From Rahnella variigena (lineage in GTDB: Bacteria > Pseudomonadota > Gammaproteobacteria > Enterobacterales > Enterobacteriaceae): a stretch of DNA of 64,000 nt. Under the pieces are notes generated by a model. The model did not search any database. It was not told the DNA's origin and saw only the letters and a list, made by a program, of their open reading frames with translations. How positions within the stretch are numbered: position 1 is the stretch's first letter; each line of letters starts with the position of its first letter. This document shows positions 7,419 through 15,824 of this stretch, piece by piece. The stretch spans positions 1,984,001 to 2,048,000 of the forward strand of contig NZ_NSDJ01000001.1 in the NCBI RefSeq assembly GCF_003610915.1, written 5' to 3'. A program made the translations under genes and the position numbers.

Positions 7419-9755
7419 CTAAGGTTTTTCAGGCGGGAAAATGCTGTCGTCGGTATGAACGCTGGCGGTTTTCTGTTGCGGCTCATAGCGGAAAACCCGT
7501 CCCCGTCCGTTATTTTTGGCGGTATAACAGGCCTTATCCGCCTGCGCCATGTACTCGCTGCCGCTGACGGTGGGGTCATTCATCTTCGTTAATCCGGCGC
7601 TGGCACCGATGCGGTAAATTTTGTCTTCCCAGATAAATTCGAACTGATTGATTTCACTCACCAGTTTGGAGAGGGTGTTCAAACCCTGTTCCACCGGACA
7701 ATCAAATAAGATCAGCGCAAACTCATCGCCGCCCAGCCGCGCGAGGCGATCACTGTTGCGCATGTGTTCCTGCATCAGCGTACTGATCTGACGTAACAGT
7801 TCGTCACCGGCGGCGTGCCCGGCCGTGTCATTAATCGCTTTGAAATGATCCAGATCGATAAACGCCAGACAGTGCGACTGATGCGCAGTGGCTATCAGAT
7901 TCAGTGCTTTTTTCAGGCTGGATTCGAAACTGCCACGGTTCGACAATCCGGTCAGTAAATCGTGGGACGCGCTGTAACTCAGCCTGCGCATCAGTTCGCG
8001 CGATCTGCTGACGTCCTGCAATACCAGCACGATGCCGATCGGTTCATCTTTTAACGTCCGCAGCGGAGACACCGCCAGCTGGACATCAAACAGACCGGTA
8101 TGATGGCCGTGCAACACCAGCGAACGCTCAACGGAAGAGTGAAGATTTTCATTGATATCAAAATGCAGCAGATTATCGATTAGCGGACCATCCTGCCCTT
8201 TGCTGATGAGCACAATGCGGTTCACCGGCTGGCCCTGCGCCTGTTCCTCTGTCCATCCGGTCATTTTCTCCGCCACCGGATTCATGAACGTGATATTCAT
8301 ATTCCGGTCGGTGGAAATCACCGCCTCGTTGATGGAATTGAGGGTGATGTGCATGAGTTCTTTCTCTTCATGCAGCGCTTCCGAAAGACGCTTATTGGTC
8401 ATTTCGGTATGTTTGAGCTCGTTGATATCTTCAATCTGAGAAATGAAATATAGCGGATTGTGTTCTTCATCACGCACCAGCGACACGGCGAGTAAAGCCC
8501 AAATCACTTCTCCGTTACGACACAGGTAACGTTTTTCCATGGTGTAGGTCTGGATTTCATCGTTAAGCAGTTGCTCCAGCATCGCCAGATCCTTGCCCAA
8601 ATCCTCCTGATAAGTAATTTCCTGGAAGGTCAGCGTGGTGAGATATTCCGCCTCATACCCCAGCAGATTACACAGCGATTTATTGACCTGCAGCAGCCTG
8701 CCTTGCGGGGATACCAGCGCCATGCCGATTGCCGAGTATTCCATCGCGTTGCGAAAACGATTTTCACTTTGCGTGATATGCGATTTCTCTGCCCGAAGGG
8801 CGTGCATCGCCATCGCCATGGCGTTTGCCGGAGTCAGGATCAGCAGCAGTGGCAGGAAAATCAGCCCCTGAGGAATTTGCACGACGGTATGCGGCTGCAC
8901 GGAAACAATGCCGCTGGTGTGCAGCAAGGCGATCATCAGCGTCATCGACAGGAAAATAATGAACGCTTCAATGCGGGGTAAACGGATGGCGCACCACAAC
9001 AGCGGAATGGTGATAAAAGCGAAGGTATAAGGCAGCCATTTGAGCGCCAGAAAACCTGCCGCCAGCGTGATGATGAGCGTCAGAAGCAATCCGAAAAAAC
9101 GCCCGGAAGTCAGGTTTTTCCTGAAATAACCGCGCTGATAAACCAGCCCGAGCGGGGTAAGCGCCAGGATTGCGACAGCTTCAGACATGAACCAGGTAGC
9201 AAAACGACTTTGCAATTCCACCGGCGATTGAATGTTCAGGATAAACAGGATCATGATCAAGGCGCTGACCAGCGGACAGAAAATGACTGCAACCATCAGG
9301 AATCTGACCCAGTAACCGAGGCCGGTAAGGGGATCCTGCTCCGGCAACAATCGCCGCAACAATGCCGCGCAAAATGCGGCTTCAAAAAGATTGTTAAGCA
9401 GATAAGGCAGATAGCGCAGGAAAGGCGTGCCCAGAACGGAATGTGCCGCTGCAATGCCCAATGCGCTGGCACACAGTAATGGCAGCCAGTCTCGGTAGCG
9501 ATGGCGAAACAGAACCGGGATCATCAGCGCTGTTGGCAGCCACAAGCCAGCAAGGCTGGACGATTTCTGGATCACGTTCATACAGGCGAGCGCCAGCAGG
9601 CAGACAGAAATGCCTAACAGTACGTGAGATGTCCAGTTCGCCCGGCTTATTGTGATCGAGGGTGGTTTGCTTTTTTCCACGGTGAAAACCTTTTTCTGAC
9701 TGGTGTTTGGATCCAGAACAGTTGTAGTGATGGTCGTTTTTGTATTTTTTATCAC
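7419..9755 (-). CDS. Diguanylate cyclase with MASE1, two PAS domains and GGDEF
   Basis: This protein probably makes c-di-GMP from two GTP in response to a membrane or ligand signal. Residues about 40-310 are multi-spanning and resemble the MASE1 sensor. Two PAS/PAC modules follow: the first around NRFRNAMEYSAIGMALVSPQGRLLQVN, written here only as its ends NRFRN and LLQVN, the second around NEAVISTDRNMNITFMN. A C-terminal GGDEF domain carries an intact RLGGDEFAL. The I-site RNSD lies five residues before GGDEF, so product inhibition is likely. It resembles the N-terminal two thirds of E. coli DgcE but lacks the C-terminal EAL domain. It is convergent with alkA. Confidence 0.88.
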   Translation of the reverse strand: MIKNTKTTITTTVLDPNTSQKKVFTVEKSKPPSITISRANWTSHVLLGISVCLLALACMNVIQKSSSLAGLWLPTALMIPVLFRHRYRDWLPLLCASALGIAAAHSVLGTPFLRYLPYLLNNLFEAAFCAALLRRLLPEQDPLTGLGYWVRFLMVAVIFCPLVSALIMILFILNIQSPVELQSRFATWFMSEAVAILALTPLGLVYQRGYFRKNLTSGRFFGLLLTLIITLAAGFLALKWLPYTFAFITIPLLWCAIRLPRIEAFIIFLSMTLMIALLHTSGIVSVQPHTVVQIPQGLIFLPLLLILTPANAMAMAMHALRAEKSHITQSENRFRNAMEYSAIGMALVSPQGRLLQVNKSLCNLLGYEAEYLTTLTFQEITYQEDLGKDLAMLEQLLNDEIQTYTMEKRYLCRNGEVIWALLAVSLVRDEEHNPLYFISQIEDINELKHTEMTNKRLSEALHEEKELMHITLNSINEAVISTDRNMNITFMNPVAEKMTGWTEEQAQGQPVNRIVLISKGQDGPLIDNLLHFDINENLHSSVERSLVLHGHHTGLFDVQLAVSPLRTLKDEPIGIVLVLQDVSRSRELMRRLSYSASHDLLTGLSNRGSFESSLKKALNLIATAHQSHCLAFIDLDHFKAINDTAGHAAGDELLRQISTLMQEHMRNSDRLARLGGDEFALILFDCPVEQGLNTLSKLVSEINQFEFIWEDKIYRIGASAGLTKMNDPTVSGSEYMAQADKACYTAKNNGRGRVFRYEPQQKTASVHTDDSIFPPEKP

Positions 9756-9889
9756 TCAGGCGTCACCATGAGCACAAACAATGACACGTACTATCAGTAT
9801 CGGAAAAGCGTGACTAATTATTAATATAATTTTTACGTTACGTTGGAATAGTTGACGAATATTCCGGCCGGATGGCCGGAATAAGAGGG

Positions 9890-11329
9890 TCAGAGCAGAA
9901 AAATGGTGGCGAGGCCGAGGAAGATAAAGAATCCGCCGGTATCTGTCAGGGCGGTTATCATCACGCTGGAACCGACCGCAGGGTCGCGCCCCAGACGCAC
10001 CATGGTCAGCGGAATAACCACGCCCATCAGCGCTGCCAGCAGCAGGTTCAGCACCATCGCCAGCGTCATTACGGCGCCCATTTCCCAGTCGCTGTACAGC
10101 AGCCAGGTCACCACGCCCATCAGTCCGCCCCAGACGAGGCCGTTAATCAGCGCGACGCCCAGTTCCCTGAACATCAGGAACTTCAGGTTACCGAGCTGGA
10201 CATGGTGCAGGGCTAGTCCGCGGACAATCATGGTGATGGTTTGATTGCCTGTATTCCCGCCGATGCCGGCAACAATTGGCATCAGGGCAGCCAGCGCCAC
10301 CAGTTGTGAAATCGTATGTTCAAACAAACCGATCACGCGCGACGCCACGAAGGCCGTACACAGATTGATCGCCAGCCACGCCCAGCGATTACGCACCGCT
10401 TTAGTGACCGGTGAAAAGACATCCTCTTCCGGGCTCAGCCCCCCCATGCGGCGTAAATTGCTGTCGGTGTCGTTATTGACGAAATCGACGATTTCTTCCA
10501 CCGTCAGACGTCCCATCAGCTTGCCTTTTTTGTCCACCACCGGCGCGGTGATCAGGTCATAACGTTCGAACGCACTGGCGGCGTCTTCGGCTTTATCTTC
10601 CGGCTCAAAACTGGTGAGATCGGTGACCATGACGTCTGAAACCAGCGTATGCGGCGGGTTCAGCAAAATCGCCGTCAGTGGCAGTTCGCCTAATAACGTG
10701 TTTTTACGGTCAGTGATAAACAGCTTATCGGACGCTTCCGGGATGGCTTTATTCAGACGCAGAAAGCGCTGCACGGTGCCGAGAGAAACATCAGGGCGAA
10801 CCGTCAGCAGCTCGAAGTCCATGATCCTGCCGACGCACTCTTTATTGAATTTCATCACCTCGCGCACTTTATCGCGCTGACGCGGATCCAGTGAGGTAAG
10901 CACGCGGCCCGTCAGGTCACGCGGCAGATATTCGGCCAGATAGACCTGATCATCCACATCCAGCAGAGACATGGTTTTCAGCAGGTCTTTATCGCTCATT
11001 TCCTCAATGAGACTGTCCCAGACGGTTTCAGAGACTTCGACCAGCGCCTTACCGCGGGCAGCGGGTTCAACCAGCCGCCACAACGCAAGGCGTTCGTGAA
11101 TGGGTAACGCTTCCAGCACATCCGCCACGTCAGCGGCATGGAGTTTCTGCACCCGCGAGCTCAGCTCCGCGGTGTAATCCATCAGCCTGGCGCGGGTGGC
11201 ATCATCAACGTCAATTTCTTCACCGAGAATGCTGTCAGCAAGATCATCGGTGTTAAGCAGGAGATCGAGGATCCGGCCACGACTCTCGGCGAGTTTTTGA
11301 CCGTAACTTTTTGGTTTTTCGGCAGACAT
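9890..11329 (-). CDS. mgtE: Magnesium transporter MgtE
   Basis: MgtE is a homodimeric inner-membrane magnesium channel gated by cytosolic magnesium. The 479 residues show the family order: an acidic helical N domain (LHAADVADVLEALP, DVDDQVYLAEYLP), a pair of CBS domains (about 150-290, with VSDVMVTDLTSF and GRLTVEEIVDFVNND), and a C-terminal block of five membrane helices containing VAGIGGNTGNQT and TDTGGFFIFLGLATIF. K-12 E. coli lacks mgtE. The gene lies nine bases downstream of yfgG on the same strand, so the two are probably co-transcribed. A palindrome at 9860-9881 follows the stop and may end the transcript. Confidence 0.93.
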   Translation of the reverse strand: MSAEKPKSYGQKLAESRGRILDLLLNTDDLADSILGEEIDVDDATRARLMDYTAELSSRVQKLHAADVADVLEALPIHERLALWRLVEPAARGKALVEVSETVWDSLIEEMSDKDLLKTMSLLDVDDQVYLAEYLPRDLTGRVLTSLDPRQRDKVREVMKFNKECVGRIMDFELLTVRPDVSLGTVQRFLRLNKAIPEASDKLFITDRKNTLLGELPLTAILLNPPHTLVSDVMVTDLTSFEPEDKAEDAASAFERYDLITAPVVDKKGKLMGRLTVEEIVDFVNNDTDSNLRRMGGLSPEEDVFSPVTKAVRNRWAWLAINLCTAFVASRVIGLFEHTISQLVALAALMPIVAGIGGNTGNQTITMIVRGLALHHVQLGNLKFLMFRELGVALINGLVWGGLMGVVTWLLYSDWEMGAVMTLAMVLNLLLAALMGVVIPLTMVRLGRDPAVGSSVMITALTDTGGFFIFLGLATIFLL

Positions 11330-11338
11330 TCGGGATCC

Positions 11339-11557
11339 TTAGTCCTTATGGTAGCGGCAGGTTTTGAGTGTGCCGGTACAAGTTTTGTCGGAAGTCGGTT
11401 CCTGAGGTGCGACAGTTTGCCCATCTGTTTGCTGTTGTTTTTGGTTCTGATGGTGGGAATACGCGCCGATACCGGAATAGACCAGACGTCCTAACAAAAT
11501 AATGAAGCTGATCGATAAAACGATTTTCGTCATTGTGATGTTGGTTTTTCGAGACAT
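11339..11557 (-). CDS. yfgG: DUF2633 small membrane protein, YfgG family
   Basis: This 72-residue protein has one membrane segment (IVLSISFIILLGRLVYSGIGAY, about residues 12-33 and quoted here only by its edges IVLSIS and VYSGIG), then a polar tail with two cysteines. It matches E. coli YfgG in sequence pattern, in size and in position opposite yfgF. My recollection is that YfgG has been tied to nickel and cobalt tolerance; the sequence itself does not show that. Here it directly precedes mgtE, nine bases apart, which adds a link to divalent metals. The start is ATG at 11557 with a weak ribosome site; an internal ATG at residue 9 is possible. Confidence 0.75.
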   Translation of the reverse strand: MSRKTNITMTKIVLSISFIILLGRLVYSGIGAYSHHQNQKQQQTDGQTVAPQEPTSDKTCTGTLKTCRYHKD

Positions 11558-12060
11558 AATTTTATCGCTTAAGTAAATCGTTGCTCCGGTGGAAGGATGA
11601 AGAGCTGCAAATGATAACGTTTACAATATATAACACATCTAAACGAGCAGCCAGATAATCAAATAAAGGCGAATTTCCGTTACGTCCATTTTTGTAAACG
11701 AGTAATTTTCCTTTTTCCTGGGATTATTCTATATCACTGGATATAAAAACCATTTTGTTAGTCACGCGATGAATTTGTTTAAGATGATTTTTACGTTAAA
11801 ACACAAAGATTGTGTTTAATGATCTGCATCAAGGGATTTAAGATAAGTAACATTAGAATTCAGTCTTATTTTGAAGCGTTGTACTCTGACCTCCGCTGTA
11901 TTCTTTTTTCTTCAGTTATTTTGTGTGAAGTGACGTTTTTACTACGATAATTTTAGACGACGTCTGCAACTGCGGTTGTCAGCCAGCTTGTCTGGCGTCC
12001 GTTACACGATGAATCACTCACCGCGGCATGAAGTTCATGCGCAAAACTTAGATGGACTGA
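11558..12060. other. 503-bp divergent intergenic region between yfgG and yfgF
   Basis: This AT-rich region holds no convincing gene on either strand. It carries the FNR-type promoter of yfgF (11819-11859), leaving a predicted 5' leader of roughly 195 bases before the yfgF start. The yfgG-mgtE promoter should lie near 11590-11700, but I could not assign its elements. Confidence 0.7.
11819..11859 (+). promoter_or_regulatory. Class II FNR-type promoter of yfgF
   Basis: ATGATCTGCATCAA at 11819-11832 matches the FNR consensus TTGATNNNNATCAA at all but the first defined base. A -10-like TAGAAT lies at 11854-11859, placing transcription start near 11866 and the FNR site centre near -41, the class II position. 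The E. coli yfgF product is an anaerobic c-di-GMP phosphodiesterase, which agrees with FNR activation. The start site is inferred from spacing. Confidence 0.75.
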
Positions 12061-14292
12061 ATGCGTAAAATTTTTTCCTGGCATGAGATTCGCCATAAAT
12101 GGTGGGGACTTCCCATCATTTGCGCGCTGGTCTTGATCCCCGTTACCTCATGGCTTTCTCCGATCATATTCTTGCCTGAAGGTCGCACCTATCTGATTTA
12201 TATGCCGTTGGCGACGTGTGTTGCGCTGCTGATGGTATTTGACTGGGCTGCATTACCCGGGATCGTCCTGACGTTGTTCCTGCGTTATTATTTCAGGGTC
12301 GGCGCAGAAATGGCGACGTTGCTGACGGTTATTTATTTCACCTCTCTTTTTCTGGCCTGGCTCGGATACCGCTGGCAGGCCGGAAATCGCTGGTCGGCGC
12401 CATTAGGTCTGATGAATCTGGCGTGGATGCGTGTCGGCTGGTTGCTGGTTTTCCTCACAGTCTTCTTCATGACCGTACTGCAGATTGTGGTGGAAAGCGG
12501 GTTGCTGCCGGGTTATCTGGGGCTGGTCACGGCTGATTTTGTGACGTTGCGGACACTCATCAATTTGCAGGCGATGATCATCGGCATTTTGCTCAATTCG
12601 CACGTTATTTACCTGGTGATCCGCATGATTCGCCAGCCCCGCTACTGGCGCGTGTTGCGGATGATGTTGCGTAAGCAGCGGGCGCCGGGCGTGAAAACCA
12701 CCGAAATGGTGGTCTGGTTTCTGGTCATGGCCACCATGGTCACGCTGCTCAGCGTGCCCAGTATAAGCGAGCCGTTCACAAAAATTTTGCTGAGTGATTA
12801 CACTCTGACGCTGCTTTTCCCTGTGATGCTGTTCGGGGCGTTACGCTATGGCTATTACTTCATCAGTATCGTATGGAGTATTACGCTCACTGTATTATTC
12901 TACAATTATCAGGGGTTTATCTCAGAAACCGGCTTTGTCCATAATCTGGTCTTTGTCTCAGCGCTGATGCTGGTTTACACCATTACGCTGTTGCTGATGT
13001 CGGCGCTTTCTTCGCGCCAGCGACTGCTGATGAAAAAATTCAGATCAGCCGCCTTGCTGGATCCGGTGTTTGGTTTGCCTAATCTGCGTGCCTTTAACCG
13101 CGATTTAGCCCGCCATCCGCGTTCCATGCTTTGTTTCATCCGCGTGTCGGATATGGACGTTCTCAGCCGTAACTACGGGATGCAGCTGCGGATCCAGTTC
13201 AAACAGCAACTGGCGGTCGGGCTCAAACCTTTCCTTCAGTCCGGCGAGCGTGTGTATCACTTACCCGGCTATGATCTGGTTCTGCGCCTGAACTGTGAAG
13301 ATGCAGATATGAAATTGCAGGGGCTGCATGATTATCTCGAGGATTTCCGCCTGCTCTGGAACGGGTTGCCGTTGCATCCCAACATTGGTTTGTCGTACTG
13401 CACGGTATATTCGCCAGTCGAGCATCTGCCTATTTTGCTGGGTGAACTCAGTGGTATTGCAGAAGTTTCACTGACCACCGGTCAGCCTGAGTCGAATAAA
13501 AGCGACCACAGTCAGGTTCAGCTGGAGATCAGAGACAAAGTCGACATGCTGCACAAAATTCAGCGTGCTTTAGATGACGACCGCTTTGTTCTGATGGCTC
13601 AGCCGATACTGGGCGTTCGCGGCGACAGCTATTACGAAATCCTGCTGCGCATGTTTGATGGTTCGCAGGATACCCTGATCACGCCGGATAAATTCCTGCC
13701 GGTAGTTCACGAATTCGGGCTGTCTTATCAGATGGATATGTGGGTACTCCGGCATGCGCTGATGTTTATTAATCAGAACCGTGTACGTCTGCCGAGCCTG
13801 CGTTTTGCCGTGAATTTCACGCCATCGACGTTATGTCGTCCGACGTTCACCCGCGATTTTAAATCGCTGATGCTGGAATATGAAATTGAGCCGTTCCAGA
13901 TCGTTCTGGAAGTCACCGAATCGCATCTTTTGCAGAATATGAAATATGCCGACTTCGCGATGCGGGAACTGCGTGCTTATGGCTGCCGGATTGCAATAGA
14001 CGATTTTGGCACCGGTTACGCCAGTTACGGACGTCTGAAAGCTATTCAGGCCGACATCCTGAAAATTGACGGCAGTTTTGTGCGCAATATGCTCACCGAT
14101 TCACTGGATGCTTACATTGTGCAATCTATCTGCCAGGTCGCACGTATGAAGCATCTGTCTATTGTGGCGGAGTATGTGGAGACGGAAGAACAGAAAGCCG
14201 CGCTCCATGCGCTGGGCGTCGATTACATGCAGGGATATCTGGTGGGTAAACCGGAGCCACTGGCCACATTGCTCGATTTCCCTGCTACCTGA
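12061..14292 (+). CDS. yfgF: Cyclic-di-GMP phosphodiesterase YfgF (PdeA)
   Basis: YfgF hydrolyses c-di-GMP and is a multi-spanning inner-membrane protein. The 743 residues give an N-terminal MASE1-type membrane sensor (about 1-330), a degenerate GGDEF domain (LPGYDLVLR in place of GGDEF, about 335-465) and a C-terminal EAL domain (about 490-740). The EAL signature reads EVTES. The catalytic motifs IDDFGTGYASYGRL, DILKIDGSF and YMQGYLVGKPEP are intact, so activity is expected. Length matches E. coli YfgF (747). It has its own FNR-type promoter and is convergent with ppx, but a transposon now sits between them. Confidence 0.92.
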   Translation: MRKIFSWHEIRHKWWGLPIICALVLIPVTSWLSPIIFLPEGRTYLIYMPLATCVALLMVFDWAALPGIVLTLFLRYYFRVGAEMATLLTVIYFTSLFLAWLGYRWQAGNRWSAPLGLMNLAWMRVGWLLVFLTVFFMTVLQIVVESGLLPGYLGLVTADFVTLRTLINLQAMIIGILLNSHVIYLVIRMIRQPRYWRVLRMMLRKQRAPGVKTTEMVVWFLVMATMVTLLSVPSISEPFTKILLSDYTLTLLFPVMLFGALRYGYYFISIVWSITLTVLFYNYQGFISETGFVHNLVFVSALMLVYTITLLLMSALSSRQRLLMKKFRSAALLDPVFGLPNLRAFNRDLARHPRSMLCFIRVSDMDVLSRNYGMQLRIQFKQQLAVGLKPFLQSGERVYHLPGYDLVLRLNCEDADMKLQGLHDYLEDFRLLWNGLPLHPNIGLSYCTVYSPVEHLPILLGELSGIAEVSLTTGQPESNKSDHSQVQLEIRDKVDMLHKIQRALDDDRFVLMAQPILGVRGDSYYEILLRMFDGSQDTLITPDKFLPVVHEFGLSYQMDMWVLRHALMFINQNRVRLPSLRFAVNFTPSTLCRPTFTRDFKSLMLEYEIEPFQIVLEVTESHLLQNMKYADFAMRELRAYGCRIAIDDFGTGYASYGRLKAIQADILKIDGSFVRNMLTDSLDAYIVQSICQVARMKHLSIVAEYVETEEQKAALHALGVDYMQGYLVGKPEPLATLLDFPAT

Positions 14293-14320
14293 TTTCGCGG
14301 GGGATTGGGGCATAGAAAAT

Positions 14321-14331
14321 AAAAAGCCCTC
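14321..14331. terminator. Left half-stem of an interrupted bidirectional terminator
   Basis: AAAAAGCCCTC at 14321-14331 is the exact reverse complement of GAGGGCTTTTT at 15798-15808. The two halves once formed an 11-bp stem between the convergent yfgF and ppx genes. They are now 1.47 kb apart because an IS element entered the loop. Confidence 0.88.
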
Positions 14332-14367
14332 TGAGTGGACTGACCCCATAAAGTTGGACAGTTCATG

Positions 14368-15153
14368 TTAAGCGGCTTTCAGGGCCTGGGTTCGGTATTC
14401 TACCGGACTCAACCCTTTTAATTTCAGGCTTATTCTTTCGTTGTTGTAGTAATGGATATATCCCTCTATCGCCTCCCTCAGTTCCCTGAGACTCCCGAAC
14501 TGGCTCAGGTAAAAACACTCCGATTTCAGCGTACCGAAGAAGTTCTCCATTACAGCATTATCCAGGCAGTTTCCTTTACGCGACATACTTTGCGTTATGC
14601 CCTCTGCCTTTAATTTTGCCTGATAGGCTGCCATTCGATACTGCCAACCCTGATCCGAGTGCAACAACGGGGCATCTTCTGGACTGAGCTTTGCGAACGC
14701 ATCACGCAGCATGGTATTCACCATTTCCATCACCGGTCTTTCCGACAGGCTGTATGAGATGATTTCCCGGTTAAAAAGATCGAGAACCGGTGACAGGTAC
14801 AACTTTTTACCCTGTATCGAGAACTCTGTAACATCCGTAACCCACTTTTCGTTGGCTTTTGATGCACTGAAGTCCCGACTCAGGATGTTGGAGGCTGCCT
14901 TGCCCGCTTCCCCTTTCCAGGCGCGATATTTCTTCACCCTGATAAGCGACCGGAGCGACACCTCTGCCATCAGCCGCTGTACTGTTTTATGGTTCACCAG
15001 CAGCCCCTGCTTTCTCAGTGAGAGCGTGATCCTGCGGTAACCATAACGCCCTTTATGATGGTGGTATATCTCTCTGATTTTGTCTTTCAGTCCGGCATGC
15101 CTGTCCACTCGCTTCAGCGCGTTCACATTGTGATACCACGTACTGCGGGACAT
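14368..15153 (-). CDS. IS150-like transposase OrfB, DDE catalytic part
   Basis: This is the integrase-core half of the transposase. The three catalytic acids are visible in WVTDVTEF, LLHSDQGWQY and NAVMENFFGTLKSE. The frame is open upstream of the first ATG to about 15245 (the residues before it include SELRRNYALSDLLRAAG). It is therefore probably made mainly as an OrfAB fusion by -1 frameshifting rather than from its own ATG, as is known for IS150. No disabling mutation is seen. Confidence 0.93.
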   Translation of the reverse strand: MSRSTWYHNVNALKRVDRHAGLKDKIREIYHHHKGRYGYRRITLSLRKQGLLVNHKTVQRLMAEVSLRSLIRVKKYRAWKGEAGKAASNILSRDFSASKANEKWVTDVTEFSIQGKKLYLSPVLDLFNREIISYSLSERPVMEMVNTMLRDAFAKLSPEDAPLLHSDQGWQYRMAAYQAKLKAEGITQSMSRKGNCLDNAVMENFFGTLKSECFYLSQFGSLRELREAIEGYIHYYNNERISLKLKGLSPVEYRTQALKAA

Positions 15154-15206
15154 CCCCGCTGCACGCAGAAGGTCACTAAGCGCATAATTACGCCTTAGTT
15201 CACTGA

Positions 15207-15731
15207 TTATTGCGGCTTTTTGCCGTTTTTCTCGCTTTGAACTAAGGCCTTTAGCTTTTTTAGGTAGGCATTCTCTGCACGCAGGTAACGGAGCTCAGCC
15301 CGCAGCTCTTCGGGAGATAACTTTTCCAGCGCCTCATCGGTAAGTGGGGATGCTTTTTTGGGTTTTGTCATGCCTTTGCTCCGGCCGGGTTTTATGCTCA
15401 GAAGTCCATTCTCACCAGCGTCTTTGTAGACATTAACCCAGTGCCGGACGACGGTCTCGTTTGAGATATTAAACCGTGCGGCAGCTTCGCGCATTGAAAG
15501 TTCTTCACCGAGAACAGTCCGGACAACAGCAATCCGGAATGCCGGAGAATGGCGGTCATTTTTCCAGGTAATGCCATCAATACCGTGTAATTGCCAGGCT
15601 CTGACCCAGCGACGAACGGATGTTCTTTCGACACCAAAACGTTCTGCGGTCCGTTGTGTCCCGTCATTGCCGTAGAGGTAATGGCTGACCACAGCCATTC
15701 TGGTTTCGAGGGTATATTTTGGCTTCGCCAT
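15207..15731 (-). CDS. IS150-like transposase OrfA, DNA-binding part
   Basis: The 174-residue protein begins at MAKPKYTLETR, close in length to IS150 InsJ (173). It contains two helix-turn-helix segments (TQRTAERFGVERTSVRRWV and SMREAAARFNISNETVVRHW) that bind the terminal repeats. A C-terminal leucine-zipper-like coil (LSPEELRAELRYLRAENAYL) may mediate dimerisation. On the minus strand the A-runs at about 15230-15225 and 15220-15215 near the stop could serve as slippery sites for the OrfAB fusion. Confidence 0.92.
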   Translation of the reverse strand: MAKPKYTLETRMAVVSHYLYGNDGTQRTAERFGVERTSVRRWVRAWQLHGIDGITWKNDRHSPAFRIAVVRTVLGEELSMREAAARFNISNETVVRHWVNVYKDAGENGLLSIKPGRSKGMTKPKKASPLTDEALEKLSPEELRAELRYLRAENAYLKKLKALVQSEKNGKKPQ

Positions 15732-15797
15732 AAAAAACTGCACCTTACTCAGTTGGGTGTCCAACTTTTGGGGTGCAGTCCAGAGCACGTTGTGCCG

Positions 15798-15808
15798 GAG
15801 GGCTTTTT
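15798..15808. terminator. Right half-stem of the interrupted terminator
   Basis: GAGGGCTTTTT here pairs in principle with 14321-14331. On its own it lacks a partner stem nearby, so ppx and yfgF have probably both lost their shared intrinsic terminator. Confidence 0.85.
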
Positions 15809-15824
15809 TACTGCGACAAACGAA

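Larger units (their letters stand above)
14336..15782 (-). mobile_element. Complete IS3-family element, IS150 group (1447 bp)
   Basis: The element runs from TGGACTGACCCCATAAAG at the left to a right end whose reverse complement starts TGGACTGCACCCCAAAAG. These are imperfect terminal inverted repeats of about 25 bp. GAG at 14333-14335 and again at 15783-15785 is the 3-bp target duplication, so the copy is intact and probably recent. Two overlapping-frame genes, orfA and orfB, lie inside on the minus strand, joined by A-rich slippery sites. Size matches IS150 (1443 bp). Confidence 0.95.
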
